Counted from the first letter of the stretch, positions 19,707 to 34,000 are shown. The stretch is 64,000 bases of DNA from Apostichopus japonicus (GCF_037975245.1 NC_092574.1:18572713-18636712); one strand, 5' to 3'. The notes: generated from the letters alone by a model not told the origin. A program made the numbers and translations.

Positions 19707-22597
19707 ATGGCAGACATCAACGTTTATGGCAACTCCTTCAATAAAGGACGCTTAAGTGATTTTATTCAAAGCAGAAAACTTGCAACAGATGAGAACGGAA
19801 AGGTAATACTTGTGGACAAAAGTACTGATGAAATGGCGAAAATGAAACAAGAGTTAAATTATTTCCGAAAGAATCTAGGTGCCATTCTCTCTGCTGATCA
19901 AACATTTCGGGAAGCTTTGATAATGCTGATCAAAAACTGGGAGCAGGCATCACTAAATCTGAGTAATTTCGAGGTAACTGAAGAAGGAATGGATTTACAA
20001 AATCAGACTATCAAAAAAGACACCGACACTTCCTCTGAGCTTTGCGTTCACGATTTGACGGTTGAGAGAAGCAACATTAGCAACCTCGACGGTACTATGA
20101 TAAACAAAGATCACAAACGGTTTCAAGATCAGCAAACGAATAAAGGTGAATCGGTTAAGGAAAATAATCTCATGCACATACACGAAACGTCGACGAGCGA
20201 TCGCTTAGCAGCCGACGATCAACAGTATGGACAAGCACCAGTAATGGATCAAACGCCTGCAATAACGGATCAAACGGCTGTTCCAAAAGAAGCAACACCG
20301 TATAAGCACATAAGTTCGCCGGATACTGCTTGCAGCAAAGAAACGGCAGCCCAAGTAAAAAAATTCAAGGACTTGAAAAGAATTATGTCTGATTTTACCA
20401 GATGGCAGAGAAGTCAGTTTCGACTTTTGAGATCGACTTCTTCGAAAAGTCTTCAAAAGAAGAAAAGTCATGTTCTCGACAAGTCAACCTTGAATGTTAA
20501 AGGAAGCCGGAAAAAATGGTCGAAAAGAAGGTTTAATTTAACGAAGATGCCGGACGAACTGAAACAAAATTTAAACGATTGTGGCCACGTATTTAATATG
20601 GTGGACGAAACTAAAACAGATAAGCGGGCCGGTGTGACGGTGTCTCCTCCTTTAACTCACGTGACGTCGTACCGGTTAATCGGGGAAGTTGTGTTTCAGT
20701 TGGAGAGGCGGATTATGGCTTACATATTTAAAGGAGAGCGTGTAAAATTGGAATACACTATACTGAACGCTAACCAGATGATAGACAGGTATCACAAATC
20801 GACAGAATCACAGCTTTTAAACAGAAAGGACAAAATATTTAGTCATCTGAGACGGTGTGGTCTGAGAGCACACCGGCATAACAAGTTAATGATGGGTCTG
20901 ATGGAGGCGTATGGGACCTGTGATAACCTAGAAGAAGCGAAACAAATAGCAAAAGACAACGGTAAGCGTTATATTGGATGGACGCGTTTGCAGCGACCAC
21001 AATTACCTGGGTGATACAAAGGTTATAGGGTATACAAGTGTGTGGGGAAATATGACCATGTTGGGGGAGGTGCGAATTTGTAGTGATTATTATTCAACAT
21101 ATGTTTGACACAATTCATTTTCACTATGCCAATACTATTATTCACTATGATTGATACCAGTACGATAGGCTATGTAACATAATATCAACTTTCCTTATAA
21201 AAAAGCAGAGATAAACGGCCGCTACCGTCGTATTCAAATAACTTACACGATGGAAAATATAGGCTTCTTGCTCAGGGTAACAAGTAAACAGCAAAGAGAG
21301 ATGGCAATGTCAGCGTGAAGAACGATGCAAATGTTAGAGGGGCGCGGTGATGAGTTCATGTGCAATGTTCAATGTGACAAAAAACATCCCCTCCCCTATA
21401 TCATAAGGTTAAGCAATTGAGTCAAAATGCTACACCACAGGAGAAAGGAAGAGAAAGAATATGCCCTGAAATCCCAAACCAGTCTTCGTTATACTATACG
21501 CCTACTGATTTCAATAAGCTATAGCCTAACACAAAACAGTGGGGATATTACCTAAAAGAAAGAAAAAAAAATTCAACCAGAATATTACCTAAAGAATATT
21601 TGTAGACGTCCATGGGCTGACCATACTATGTATGCATGGGCGTCAGCAGGTTTCAGAAAGTGGGGGGGGGGGGGGGACACTATACTATCTAAGCAGAGCG
21701 CCACCATTGGTTGGCGCGTAGCGTACCAGAAAATTTTGGGTACATAAGACCCGCTAGATCGCAGGAGACGGCCTTCCTGAGTCGTTTTTAGTTACATCAG
21801 AACCAGATCTGTGAGGAGAAATTTTGTCTCACAAAACTTAATTCCGACAGAAAGTACTGGTAGAAAGATGCCGTTCTGACACCAAGGGAAACGAATTACA
21901 CAGCGTCCATCTCAAACGAAATATTTTCGGTAGTTTGGTATCATATAATACCCTGCATACAGGCAGAATACTGTCTGTAGGGCCTAAAATATATGATATT
22001 ACCTTCCTGGTGGGGTCTTCGACTTGTTTTCAAGTTGAAATGCGTCGTTTTCTCTGATTCACAGTGTAGGGCAAGGGGAATTCCATTTCTGGCGAGAAGG
22101 GGTGCTTCCACAAAACACTCTAAAACATCGTTCAAGCATCGCACAAACTTTTATCAGAGGTCTCGGACGAAGCGGGGAGGGTGAATATCGGAGGAAGGGG
22201 GATAAAGGGCCAAGCACTGTTCTAATTTCCAGTGCAATTTATTGATAATGATTCTTAAGTTAGATTCTACTTGACTCAGCTCAGCAATTGTGATAGAAAA
22301 TCGCGCATATGCATGTGATTTTTTTAATAACTGCTCTGAAAAGTGGGGGGGACAAATGATATGATATCCCCTCCACTTTTGAAAGTGGGGGGACATGTCC
22401 CCCCCCGTCCCCCACCTGTTGACGCCCATGTATGTATGTGGTGTTTCTTTGCATGTACAGGTTGGGAGAACCATCGGAATTTCAAATATGACATCCTACA
22501 GATCACACCGACAAATCTACTCCATGACGTCATTATATTTGTTGACTGCCTGATCTACCTGGCGAACACCGACAAGGCGGCTATATTTCTTTGGTAG
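19707..22597 (+). CDS. SPATC1L: speriolin-like protein (SPATC1/SPATC1L family)
   Basis: Two coding exons, 19707-20961 and 22461-22597, joined as AAC-G|GT-TGG give 463 residues. The C-terminal part (about residue 319 onward: YRLIGEVVFQLERRIMAYIF, then a helical stretch, ending VDCLIYLANTDKAAIFLW) matches the speriolin C-terminal domain, including the terminal FLW. The N-terminal 300 residues are polar, Lys/Ser/Thr-rich and poorly conserved, with a likely helix near residues 45-80. Vertebrate speriolin is a spermatogenic-cell centrosome protein that binds Cdc20; the role here is inferred. The start codon follows an open 5' region, and no ATG-initiated extension of the frame was noted. The only intron is mostly filled by a hAT MITE. 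AATAAA lies at 22678-22683. Confidence 0.8.
21635..22430. mobile_element. non-autonomous hAT-like element, 796 bp, in the speriolin-like intron
   Basis: Left end CATGGGCGTCAGCAGG and right end (reverse complement) CATGGGCGTCAACAGG are flanked by the 8-bp repeat TATGTATG at 21627-21634 and 22431-22438. The left part contains poly-G (21662-21676) and an inverted copy of the tggtggcgctctgcttagat module. The right part is G/C-run rich (ggggggacatgtcccccccc). The right edge is only 22 bases before the intron's acceptor, so the element supplies or crowds the branch-point region. Confidence 0.8.
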
Positions 22598-22683
22598 AAG
22601 TGATGCTGCAGCTATGGGGGTATCTTTCAACACGAACGTCTTTATTGGTTGATTGTAGTATTGCATAATCATAGATTAATAAA

Positions 22684-24345
22684 CTGTTTTGTCTATACAC
22701 AAGTGATGCCAGGTTTGTAATATTTCATTTGAAGCAGTTTCAAATTTATCTGCCTTTCAACCAAAAAACAACCACAAAAAAACAAACAAATCTTTACATG
22801 TGATCAGTACAATTCCCCACCCCTCCCAAACCATTTCAACAAGCTAAACGGTTTTGTATGTTTTCTCATATATTAAAGAATGCTACACAAAACAATATGG
22901 GATCTCAGAGAGAAATGAATTGAAGATGGTTGTAAAATGCTTGCTGTAGTTACAACGTAACTATCCGTTATTCGATTTTCTATAGCATATTTGGGGGCAC
23001 TACTGAAAAATTGATTTATATGCAACAGATAAAGATGATTTGTTCTCCCCAGAGATGGTTCACGATTTTCAAACAAAAGTTTGGCCAAAACCCAACTGCA
23101 CACAATTCTGAAAGTGGCGATGAATGTAGACTGTGGTATATGGCCTCATCAGGCCAAAGATTTGCCAAAACGCAAACATTTTCTATATTATCCATTTGTT
23201 TCCTCGTTTATACTTGAAAGATGATGCATTTTGAGAGTCACCTAAGCAACACAGTTTTGTAAATTTGCTGTAACTCTATAAACAATTGGATAAAATTTAC
23301 ACCAAACAATAGAAAAAATGGGGGGTTTTCCCCTTTATTGGTCTTGACAATGTCGACCACTTCATTGCCGTTTTACATAACATAATTTCAACAATCATAT
23401 CAATGAAAAACAATGATGCAAATAGGGACATGGTTATGAAGATTTCACAATCCTTTAATTCTATCACCATACATACCTGGTAATATCATACTCAAGGTTA
23501 AAGACTTATACTTATATGATATATGCATAGAGTGTGACACATCAAATGCCTCCAAATACGACTGTACCAGACAATAAACTCATAAACTAACTGCTAAACT
23601 CAATTTCCCCAGCATATATAATAATATAAGATAAAGAGTATGAGATTTATTGATAAGAGAATATGGTTGCCTCCACTTGCAGTCACTCACATGTCAAATT
23701 GGATGGAGGGGTGGGGGGTGGGTGGGTGGGGGGGTTGCATGACCTGTTTATCTATTACACACCATGTTGTTGGACAGATTCCTTTGTGTCTGTTCTTTCT
23801 CAGGCCATTGAAACATAAAATTGCATTTTTCATGTGTTAATGCTTGAATTTTTATGAACTTTTATAATCTCAAATGATGTAATGTTAACAACAATCCAAG
23901 TATTCAAATAGTGGCTTAGAGCTACAGTAAATGAGTACCACATCTCACAAGCCCAATGGTGCTTTAGCCTGACCCAATTTTAGCTCAGGACTTTCAGACA
24001 TAATGAGCAAACCTAAAAGGTGCTAAGAAGAAACAAACCAATCCCTTTCACAGTTAAACTGTCCAGTTAAACTGAGATTAAGCTGTACATGGAATAATAA
24101 TACATGCCCTAGTTATACATATTTAAGACTGCCCTTGAGCCAAAAATAAGTCATTGGAAGTAACCATGTATTACTATAAGACTGGATGGCGATAGAAAGA
24201 ACTCCAGCTTTGTCACTTTATTATAAGGCTTCCTGAAGTGTTTTCTTTCCAGGATAAGCTCATGTCACTGTGAGTTCATTCAGTTCACACAGTGATTTAT
24301 GAAAACAGGAATCTTTTTCAACTGCAAAGTGCACAGTACATAAGG
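22684..24345. other. gene-free AT-rich interval
   Basis: Nothing with family similarity was found on either strand. ORFs of 66-76 codons are chance products. A G-rich imperfect (GGGT)n stretch lies near 23706-23736. Confidence 0.5.
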
Positions 24346-24374
24346 GTAATTTATTAGGTATTTTTCTTAAAAAG

Positions 24375-24576
24375 TCACACGAGAAAATTCAAAAAGAATT
24401 GTAGTGGATGTATGCTATGTGTAACTGACATGATAATGTGTAGTGATAAACTGGAGGGATATTCTTCAGGTTCACTTCGATCAAGTTCCTCGTTCCATCT
24501 TTGATGAACCAAATCTGATACCATCTTCTCCATATACAGTACAGTGCCTTCGACTTCAGCATAATCTTGTGTCTTT
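24375..24576 (-). other. possible terminal exon on minus strand, perhaps TIMM8 3' UTR
   Basis: On the minus strand a good acceptor (cttatcttttacag) precedes an open frame of about 66 codons beginning KTQDYAEVEG and ending at a stop at 24375. A reverse AATAAA lies at about 24348-24353. The upstream gene on this strand is TIMM8, whose stop is followed 10 bases later by a donor-like GTGAGA. The simplest reading is a spliced 3' untranslated exon of TIMM8; a separate small gene is the alternative. I recognise no protein family in the ORF. Confidence 0.35.
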
Positions 24577-25932
24577 CTGTAAAAGATAAGAATATAGAAA
24601 ATGAAACATGAAAATTTACTTGCAGGTACAAACAAAAATTACACTGCATCTTCAATGTACAGTATGGTCCATGCAGGGCAGGAAGGTTAGTGCGCAATAC
24701 ATGACTGGTAAAATACTACAAGTTGGTACAAGCAAGTGTGCACCTTGTGACAATGCCTTTACTGTCCCAAATTAATTTCATACAACAACAATGCTAGCAA
24801 TAACAATGTTTATTGGCATGTTGGTTAATATATAAGTCCTATCTAGAATTAATACTTCCTCAATAAATAGTAGCGAATATCATTTAACGTGACCAGCTCG
24901 CCAGATTTCATAAACCATTCCAGGACTAAACTTGTCTAGAATCTATACATATAAAGCTCGTTCAATCTCATAAAATATAAGCAATCCAAATTATAGAACA
25001 ATTTCACTGCATGTAATATACCTGCAACATTCTCCTTTTGCAAATTCTAATGAATAACAACACATCCAATTACCTTTCAAATCTTTAGCCTTAGAAATTG
25101 ACTTTTCTTTTGAACAAACTAGTAGACTTTCCTACAGGAGATGTTACTGAAACTAAGAGCATTTGACAATCAACCCACGGTATAACAATATAGCCAACCA
25201 AATAAACAGATGCCTTCAAAATTCCTCCTCTGTCACTGTAAACAACACTTGTATGCAAATTTAGATGTTTCAGCATCTTATTTTATAGGGTGCAAATACT
25301 GAAACACTTTATATTTTTCTATGCAAAAGTGTACTTAATCTGTTCAAACAGAAGAGAACACCTCAAGATATGATATGGGGGGGGGGGGGGGGCACACCTG
25401 ATGGTATGATGCTGAGAAACTGTCCTTAGAACATAAACCAAATTTGGACACTACTTAATGCTATATTGAAAACATATACAATATATCTAGAAGATTTATC
25501 AACTGACTATTCACCCCAAAGTTACTTATTCAGTCAAAACAAAGCTAAGTTACAATGAGGAATATGTTTGTGCTAAGGAGACAAATTGGGGATACCCTTT
25601 TTCTCCTTTATTAGTTTTTAATTTAGCTGACAATTTTTATTTCGCACATCTCCACTGCTTTGTTTTGAGTTACCCGCTCCCAATGAAAACTTTACAGTCT
25701 GGTAGTCCTTGTTGTTCGCCTGTTGGAGGAATTATTATCATGCATTCTCTTATTCCCCTAGCAGTGGCTAAGTTCAATCTATCAATTCATTTCACTATCA
25801 CAATGCTATCAAGTGCTAGGCCTACCACATATCGCGAAACTAATACATGCGTCTTATAAGTACAACGCATTGATAAAGTACTGCAGTTCAAGCATAGAAT
25901 TTATGAGTTCAAGACGTCTCACCTCTTTGCAA

Positions 25933-26208
25933 TTATAAACCTCCGCCCTGCTCGAGTCGTCTTTGAAACTTGTTCGCAATTGTTAGACTAACATCTATGA
26001 ATCTTCCAACACAGTTTACAAGACAAGTCTCTGTTTTACTATCAAGTTTTGAACCTGGCTTGTCTATGCATTTGTCCCAACATTGGTCAGTGAAAGAGTG
26101 AACTTGAGCTGAATATTTGGCCTTCTGACTCTCCATTTCAATGAACTGCCGAAGTTCTGGGTCGATTTGACCCTCTTGGCCACCGGCTGGGGGAGCATCA
26201 AACGACAT
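25933..26208 (-). CDS. TIMM8A: mitochondrial intermembrane-space import chaperone Tim8
   Basis: A single uninterrupted frame encodes 91 residues, close to the 83-97 of vertebrate TIMM8A/B. The twin CX3C motifs are intact: C43-WDK-C47 and C62-LVN-C66, spaced by 14 residues. DPELRQFIEMESQK before them and GRFIDVSLTIANKFQ after them fit the family. With Tim13 such proteins form the soluble 70-kDa hexamer that guides hydrophobic precursors across the intermembrane space. The cysteines are oxidised by the MIA40 pathway. There is no presequence, as usual. TIMM8A and TIMM8B cannot be told apart by eye, and the invertebrate gene may be ancestral to both. A donor-like GTGAGA starts 10 bases after the stop. 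Confidence 0.93.
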   Translation of the reverse strand: MSFDAPPAGGQEGQIDPELRQFIEMESQKAKYSAQVHSFTDQCWDKCIDKPGSKLDSKTETCLVNCVGRFIDVSLTIANKFQRRLEQGGGL

Positions 26209-29200
26209 AATTTTGTGGTTACTACGTGCCTTCCGAAATAGTACAAAATCAAGGTACAGTACCTAATATAACCACTTCTCAGAGTGTAAACTATATGCAA
26301 TCTCATGCATCAGATACTAGACTGTACACTGTACTGTTCAGTGATCATCCCACGTTGTTCCAACCACAGTAAAGTGAGCTGCACTTTCAGCCGCGTCTTC
26401 AAAAGAAGAGAGGTTACACAATAATTGAAGGTAGCATACGCCCATTAAAAGCCTTATTGACTTACACACTTTATCACAAAAGTAATGTGGTCTCTAAGTC
26501 TAGATAGAAGTTTGAACTAGCTAAACGCTACCCATCACTGCTCCTGGTAGGGCTAAACTGGTCTAAAATTGCCTCAATTGCACCCGCGATCGCATGAATG
26601 CGTGATGAGCAATTAAAATAAACAATGTACAAAATTTACATGTACGAAATAAACAAATAAATACACGCATACATACACAATTACATACAATGTGTTCTCT
26701 TCGAACACCATTCCTACATTACGTGCCTACAATTTTAAGGTTGCGGGCTACTGACTAATCTAATCAGAAGTAATGATATGAATATTTCGCTAAAATTAAC
26801 TTAAAAAGCGCATACTATCGAGGCGTTCCTATTATCATAGGCCCACTTTCATACAGAGAGCTGCCCCGCACTCTTCGGCTTTCTCTTTGGATGACTCGGG
26901 ACTTCGGGAGAAATTTAACTATTTACTTAGTGCGCCAGCTTCAGTGGATTGGTGCTCTTTTCGTACTTGAAACCAGGCCCAGGCGCGGCCGCACCGGCAG
27001 TATTGGCCTCGTTACGCCGCTGTCTGGTGGTCTTTCTCCAGATTTTAGATCATTACCCTACTATATCGTGGCAATTTGGTCAATTAAAATCCGATTTGGC
27101 CGGTAACTTCCTCAAATTTGGTAGATGAAGCGACTTGCACACTGGTAAGATCGTCTCTTTGTGGCGCACAGTGGATCGATATGAGACCGACTGCAGTGAT
27201 TGACCCAGTAACGTATTAGAGAGGGACAACGTGCTTCGTAATTGTTTACGTGCGTGTACCGATTGTGTATCCTGTTGGCAGGGAGTTCAAAGGTGCGACG
27301 AAGCCGTCGGAAGCTTCACCTTTTTGAAGCAATTTTGAAGCACATAAGTACATGTCAGAAAGAGAAATTACTCTTCTTTTCCACTGTGGAATATATCTAT
27401 AGTAGGGTCGGGGGGGGGGGGCAACAGAGTTTCTTGTTTTCAGTCTCGTATCAAGTTTAAAGCACGAATTACATGTAACAGGGAGGAATAATTATTAAAC
27501 TTCTCCGGAATGTATGCTAAGCCCTGGTGGGGGTCCCGGGAACTCCAGCTGTGGCAGTTCCTTTTTTATATACAATATTCTCTGATAGTGATTCAGTAAA
27601 GCAAAAAGCCACACTGGAATATGCTTAAAAGCCCCACTACCAGGATGTTGTCGCATTTTGAGATTATTCTTGCTCTTTTATTGCCCCCCCCCCCTTCAGT
27701 GCGGACGCCCACATCAAGAATTAGATGAAGAGTTGTCATTCACTGTGAAACGCTTATTAAAGTTGTATTATCATAATTAATTTAAATATGTACATTTTGT
27801 AAGTTAGCATCATTTTTTAACCAAACCATGTAATACTGGCACATGACTAGAAACATGAGATACCTCTGGTTACAACAACCTGACTAACCACATATCAGGG
27901 TTTTCAAGAATGACGGCGCCAGTTTAAAACTCATCGCTATTTTCAATAGAAAATACAATACCTAGTAGAACAATGCCTCATCAGGTAACGTATTCAGTGG
28001 AAGAAAGTGACCAGGAAAGATGATTGAGCATAGGCTTGTCGATGGGGAGGTACAGCTTCTGCTCAAATCCCTGCATGATGGCAATATTTCTAAAAAAAAA
28101 ATGTAACTCATATTGTCTCTTGTATTTTCGGATTATTTTACTAAGCACCAAAGTGGAACAAGGGGTTGGGGGAGGGGGAAGGAAGGGACTGACTGCTCAG
28201 TTCCAGGCTTTCATCGTTTTGCCACCCACTCCCAATTAAAAATATGTTCTATGGCGGGACTCATGATCTTCCTTATGAATGGAAGTGCTATTACAAAACA
28301 ACAGAAAGCAATATTGTTCACTTGGTTCCTGCTTTGTACCATTAGATGACAAAATAAGTGCAACACCCAAATATGCTGATAATACAGACTATTGTATTGA
28401 CACATGTAACAAACAATGAAAAGTTCATGGCTATTCGATGATACATACCAAATGTATAAATCATAAAAAAAAAATTCATATTAAATATGGTGCAGAGATC
28501 AAAAGACAGGGCATACAGAGAATTGCACCATGATAAAAAAAAAAATACAATCTTTCCATTTGCACATTATAAATATATAAAGGTCTTTTGTGGATGGCTC
28601 CCACCTATAACACATGTTAAACAGAGGACATTTGCTTTATGCAAATAACATTGAAGAAATGATCGCTATTATAAATAAAAAAAATAAAATGTGAAAAGTA
28701 TAGTATGCAGAAATGACCCACCACAGGCAACAGGAACCTTGACCATAACAAGATGATGCATCATACAATAGAAACTTTATGCATGTCTGGCTTTGGAATT
28801 CTATCAACTGAAATTGATCTTAAATTGGTTGGTTGTGTGTTTCATGTTTACTAAAACAGTATTCTCAGCTGGTCAGCCATTCTACAGCCTGGGCGTTTAA
28901 CAGACAACATTAAAATTCTAAAATGAATGACACGTTTGGCTGGAATGATTAAAACAGTTTTCTTACAGTCACAAATTGTGAAACATAACGGTGCCATTAA
29001 AACATATAACTTATGTTGTGATCAACGAGTGGATTAGTTAGACAGAAACCCAGGAATGCACACACATTTCAAGATGCTTTCTTAAATTAGTTCAGCTTAA
29101 CTCTCGTAATTAGAATACATATTTACGGCTTTTCATTCAATGAAACAAAAGAATGACAATTTCACTAAAACATTGGTTGTAATTTGCTCCTAAATCATTA

Positions 29201-30345
29201 ATGCTGTTTATGCCAAGAATTTTCCACTACACAATACTGTGAGAAGGAATGTTGACAAAACTTATTGACACAGCATGTAATGAACAGATTTTGTTATTCT
29301 TATTTAAGAGAAAGAAACAAAAGAAAGAGAAGAAAAAAGAAAAAAAAGAAGAAAAAACACGGAGGAATATGAGAAGAGTAATGTCATTAAAACGAAACAA
29401 AATAAAGCTGTGAGTATGAGCCTTTGTCAAGCAAGAAAACATAAAATCAATAATAAGAATGGAATGTTTCATATTTTATACTCTTCAAAAAAATTTTCAG
29501 CCATAAAAACCAAGGTCAGAATTAAGTGAAAGGTAGTTACCTCTTGAGAAATTAGTATAAAGAAGTAATACATGTCATAACATTTACCGATACTGTTGGA
29601 TCTGAAAAGGCCGAATGGAGCCTAAAATGATTTGAAGGTTTGAATTACAAAAAATCCCAGTCACAGACAGCTTGTCCTCACAAGTGATTCAATCTATTTC
29701 TAATTTGTTCAACAAAGAGCTGAAGAGACCAGTCAGTGTCCACCACATACAGTAATAAGAAGCATTTTCATTGCAATATCTAGGTGGCGTGGTTCACTCA
29801 AATTACTAGTCCACTTGTCCTACAAAACCCCTAGAAGAATTTCTTCTCCACGGATAAGGTGAAAGTAACTGGTAATGGTTAATACTCAATAATTACTGAC
29901 TATTAACAGCAATACATGCAAAATAAACTAGACTACTTATATTTGCTATACAAGAGTGCCATCTGTTAACATTTGCTTTGAAATCAGCAGGCTTTTCAAG
30001 GTTTTGCATACCTTTCTGCCACATTAAATGTAAGAAACCTACAAGCTATTGTGCGGATGACCATATGTCAGGATGAGGAACAAATACAGAAAATAGCTTT
30101 AAATAAAAGACAAGAATGTTGGAATGTGAGAACCAAATTGCAATATTTTGTTCCTACCTCGAGAATTGATTGTATAAAGCTAGCAAAAATTTCAAGAGAA
30201 CTTTCGACTACTCAGGTTAAGCAAATTAATATGGGATGCTATTGTTCTTGAAAATTTATGGATTTGAACTCCTTGTTTAGCATTAAAGATACTATGAAGA
30301 CCATGCTATGGTGGGAACATGGGCCTCACATTAGATATAAAAAAA
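26209..30345. other. long gene-free interval between TIMM8 and TPK1
   Basis: The first kilobase upstream of TIMM8 is relatively GC/CpG rich (to about 27300) and is a plausible promoter zone. Downstream are poly-G/C runs near 27410 and 27683 and AT-rich sequence. An A/G tract at 29308-29360 gives a Phe/Ser-rich shadow ORF. No recognisable exons are present. The distal end may be the 3' UTR of TPK1; a reverse AATAAA lies at 30349-30354. Confidence 0.45.
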
Positions 30346-31014
30346 ACATTTATTGCCTGCAACCTTAGAACAAGGAGTGAAAATAAGTAGATCTTAAGTT
30401 TGGTGAACACTTTGGCTTCACATACAGTAACAACAGATTATCAAATGGTCACATCTGAGGGAAAAACTTACATGAATTGGTTGTTGATGAGTGGAGGCAG
30501 AGAATGAACCATAACATGAGAACAATCTTTGGCTAGTCATATATACCCACCAAATTTTACATGAATCATAGCAGCACATGTAAGAATGGAGTTTCTAACC
30601 AACATTAAAAAAGGAGTGAGGAAATAAATTCATAAGGAACTAATTTCAAGGCTCTGGCAACCTAAACCACTTTTCAGAAAACAATATTTCTGTGCTTGTG
30701 AAAAAATATTTCTCGCTCCTTGGTTTCCATAAATTTTCATAACGAGTTATTAAAGTTAAACATAAACATGTTGATGGAAGACAGTTGTGACACATACTGT
30801 AATGTTATTGTTAAATAATATAAAGTTGTTCAATATATCTTGACATAGAAAACACAAATGTAGAGAAGAAAGAAGATGCGGCTATATTTAAGAAACATAA
30901 AATTACTGTCCTGTTAGTACTGATGATATTAAATAAAATAACTATGAAAATTTCAGTGAAGACTGCCCAAAAGCCTATAAAAATTTCCTGAGACTAGGAG
31001 TACACTACTCAAGG

Positions 31015-34000
31015 TTACTTGGCGATGTCCATCGTCCACAAAATGGGAGAGTTGTTTTCAACGGTCACTTCTGTTGCATCTTTCTCATAGGTATTGCAAG
31101 AACTGATGAGACCACCAAACTCCATTTGATCTTGGTCTGAAAGAAAGAAAAAAAAAAACATAATAAATGAATTTTAAACGGTGAAGGAATAATTGGCTGA
31201 TATGAGCTACAGACCTGTTTCAATTGTTATTTGTATGGCTTCATTTATATTTGTATGTATAGGATTTTTATTGCCTTTGCAAATTCACCATCAGCGAAGG
31301 AGGCGAAAGAAGAATCAGAAAACAATGGATGGTCAATTTTAGCCCATTGGCAACCAAGTCAGACCAAACCATGTACTTAAAGGGTGTAAAGACTCAGGCA
31401 AAAGGAAACTTCTAATGTCGGTAATCTGACCTAGTTTCGAATGAGGTGTAACGAATGAGTGTATAAAATTCTAAAAAAGTTACAAATATACAAAATTTAT
31501 TCATTTTAACTGACATTATTTGACATTGACATACAGCTTAATGGGATTTGGTGAACTGTAAATTTTAGGAATGTAGGAGAACTTCTTGACTAAAAATAGA
31601 ATTATCCATCTGTGGGATCCTCAAATGGGGAAGTGAAATGAGTTGATCTGGTTGTAAACACTGCAGTCTGTTGTTCTTATTAAGTAAAGAAGTACCTTTT
31701 GGTTTTCCATTTTCTGTTTTGAGAAAAAACCCATAAAGCAAACCATTATACGATTTATAAATTCAGTGATATTGAGTAAAGAACAAATTCACATAGTTAT
31801 ACAATTTTGAAAGGTTGGCTTTATATACCTACAGTGTGCTTTCTCTTGGTGCTACATAAATAACTCCTATAGTTATTTACTGAAAAAGCACTTAAGTACA
31901 GTCCATTATTCTTTAAAATCGTAACAACTAATAAAATCAACCTATTGTAGATGTTCAGTCCTTGCAAATGGGTTTCATCTCAATATTAAATTATGTAACC
32001 ACAGAAGTTGTGCTGTATGATTCAATTTTCATTCAAGGACCTAGTAAAATATTATGTTGACTAGCAGGAGGGTATTTTCTCTTGAACCAGAATGGTACAA
32101 TTAGCTGGTAATATGCTAGATAACTTGGTAACAACAGTAACAGATATACATAGTACAAATGGTAAAGCTAGGTATACTGTATATGCATTTGCTATGAAAG
32201 TGTACTGACCCCAGCTAAAGTGATGTTACTTTTGTTCTAGTACTATAATATTGGTGAGAGATTTTATTTTCTGATTTCACGGTTGTAGATGAAAAAGAAA
32301 GAAACATTGCTGCTTACTGAGGTTCCATTTCAGACCTGTTGTGGTGATACCCTCACACTTTCCTCCAAGAGGAAAAAGACCACAAGTGCTTCCTTCAAGA
32401 CCGCTGCTTATGTCAATTGTGTGATGACCCTAATTAGAAGAAAAAAAACAAATTGAAAAAGTTAATTGTGAAAACAATTGTGTGATGACTAAATTATAAG
32501 ACAAAAAGTGGAGAAAATTACTTGTGAAAACAAGTCCAATGTGATACAGAAAACTTCTACTGCTGAGGCATGTGTTTTTCTTTCGATTATTTAAGTTTGT
32601 CTGTCGCATCACCAAAGTTCTGAAGCTGTTATCATCTTATATGCTCTAAAGAATATATGAAGAGAAAATATTTATTATTTCATCGATAATGCTGGCCATA
32701 GAAAAGTTCAGTCTTTACTTGTTGTTCAAGAATTTGACCAGTATAACGTTAACACGATAGTAACAGTCTTTGCGAAAGGAGGGGCAAGGAGGGGGGAAGG
32801 GGAGGAGGAGGCACTCTTAAGTAAACTAAAGAGCCTCCCTCCTCTTCAAAGATAAATTCATGTTATAACAAACCCGCAAGATATACGCATAGCTGAGACA
32901 GTCATAGCTCTGCAGTTCATTCACGATGAAATGTCAACATTTTTGGTACACTTTACTTCGTAACAAACCTAAATCAGTCCTTAAATACAAAATTAATACT
33001 GAGTAACACATTTAAGTGACAGAGAGGTTGCAAACTATAAACCTAATTTTTCCATGTTATTGAAATTGGAAAACTAAAGAGTTATAGGTTGAGAAAATAA
33101 CATGAAGAAGCTATTTGATGTTCTGAGTAGACTAAGTTTTGTTTGATCAGCTGACCTAAGATCCAGGGTGGAACCAACCTATTTGTACAGGGGGCTAAGA
33201 TATTACCAATTTTTGCAACTTGGATGATGCTGTATTTTACAACTTTGGAAACAATGTTCAACTGCTTCAGTTGCACTGTATATTTGTTGTTGTTATATAT
33301 TTGACATATTATACTGAAGTTATTCTGTATGGCACATGTTGCATCTATGTATTTACACTTGAATATTTGTAACATTCTTTCTGTCAGTGGGGAAGGTGGG
33401 GGGGGGGGTGAGCTCATAAGCATAGATAATCTTGCCCCTGCTTTCAACATCAAGTATATACCATTTAAAGCATAAGCAGCTTCTTTAGAAGATGTTAAAC
33501 CATGGAAGTGAGTTTTGTCCGTATCTGCGATAAACCCCTTTTTGCTTGAAAAAATGAGTTTCCTTACCGGCATCAAGAGAAAGCTGATGTTGTAGTCTCC
33601 GATGAGGTAGAGAGGATATTTTATGATTGAAGGGGCCTCAAAAAGGGTGTTGATATTTGACAAGACGTGATCTAATCTGCCACCGAAAGCTCCAAACGCT
33701 ACTACAAAGTCAACCTAAAATGAAAATAACAAACCGTATTGGTTAAGAGAAAACCAAACATGAAACAACCATGAACAACACACAATAACTGATTACTTTT
33801 GATTGACTATTTATTGTGGTATCAAGGAAAGGGTCCCAATTTTGGTAATGCTGTTAATAAAGATGACAAAAATCAAATACACATACCTTCTCATTCTTTA
33901 CTTGATCGGCTACTATTTCAAGGCACTTTCTGAAGTCTGTTTTATCTTGATCTGGAGTGTGGATAATTTTTGATCCCTGTTGGTAGAGGATTATCAAGCA

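Noticed and set aside
20205-20471. 88-codon minus-strand ORF inside the speriolin-like exon
   Set aside because: Antisense shadow of a well-supported coding exon.
33082-33663. 193-codon minus-strand ORF starting at SNINTLFEAP
   Set aside because: It is TPK1 exon 4 read through its donor into the intron; the real exon ends at 33568 with CCG|GTAAGG.
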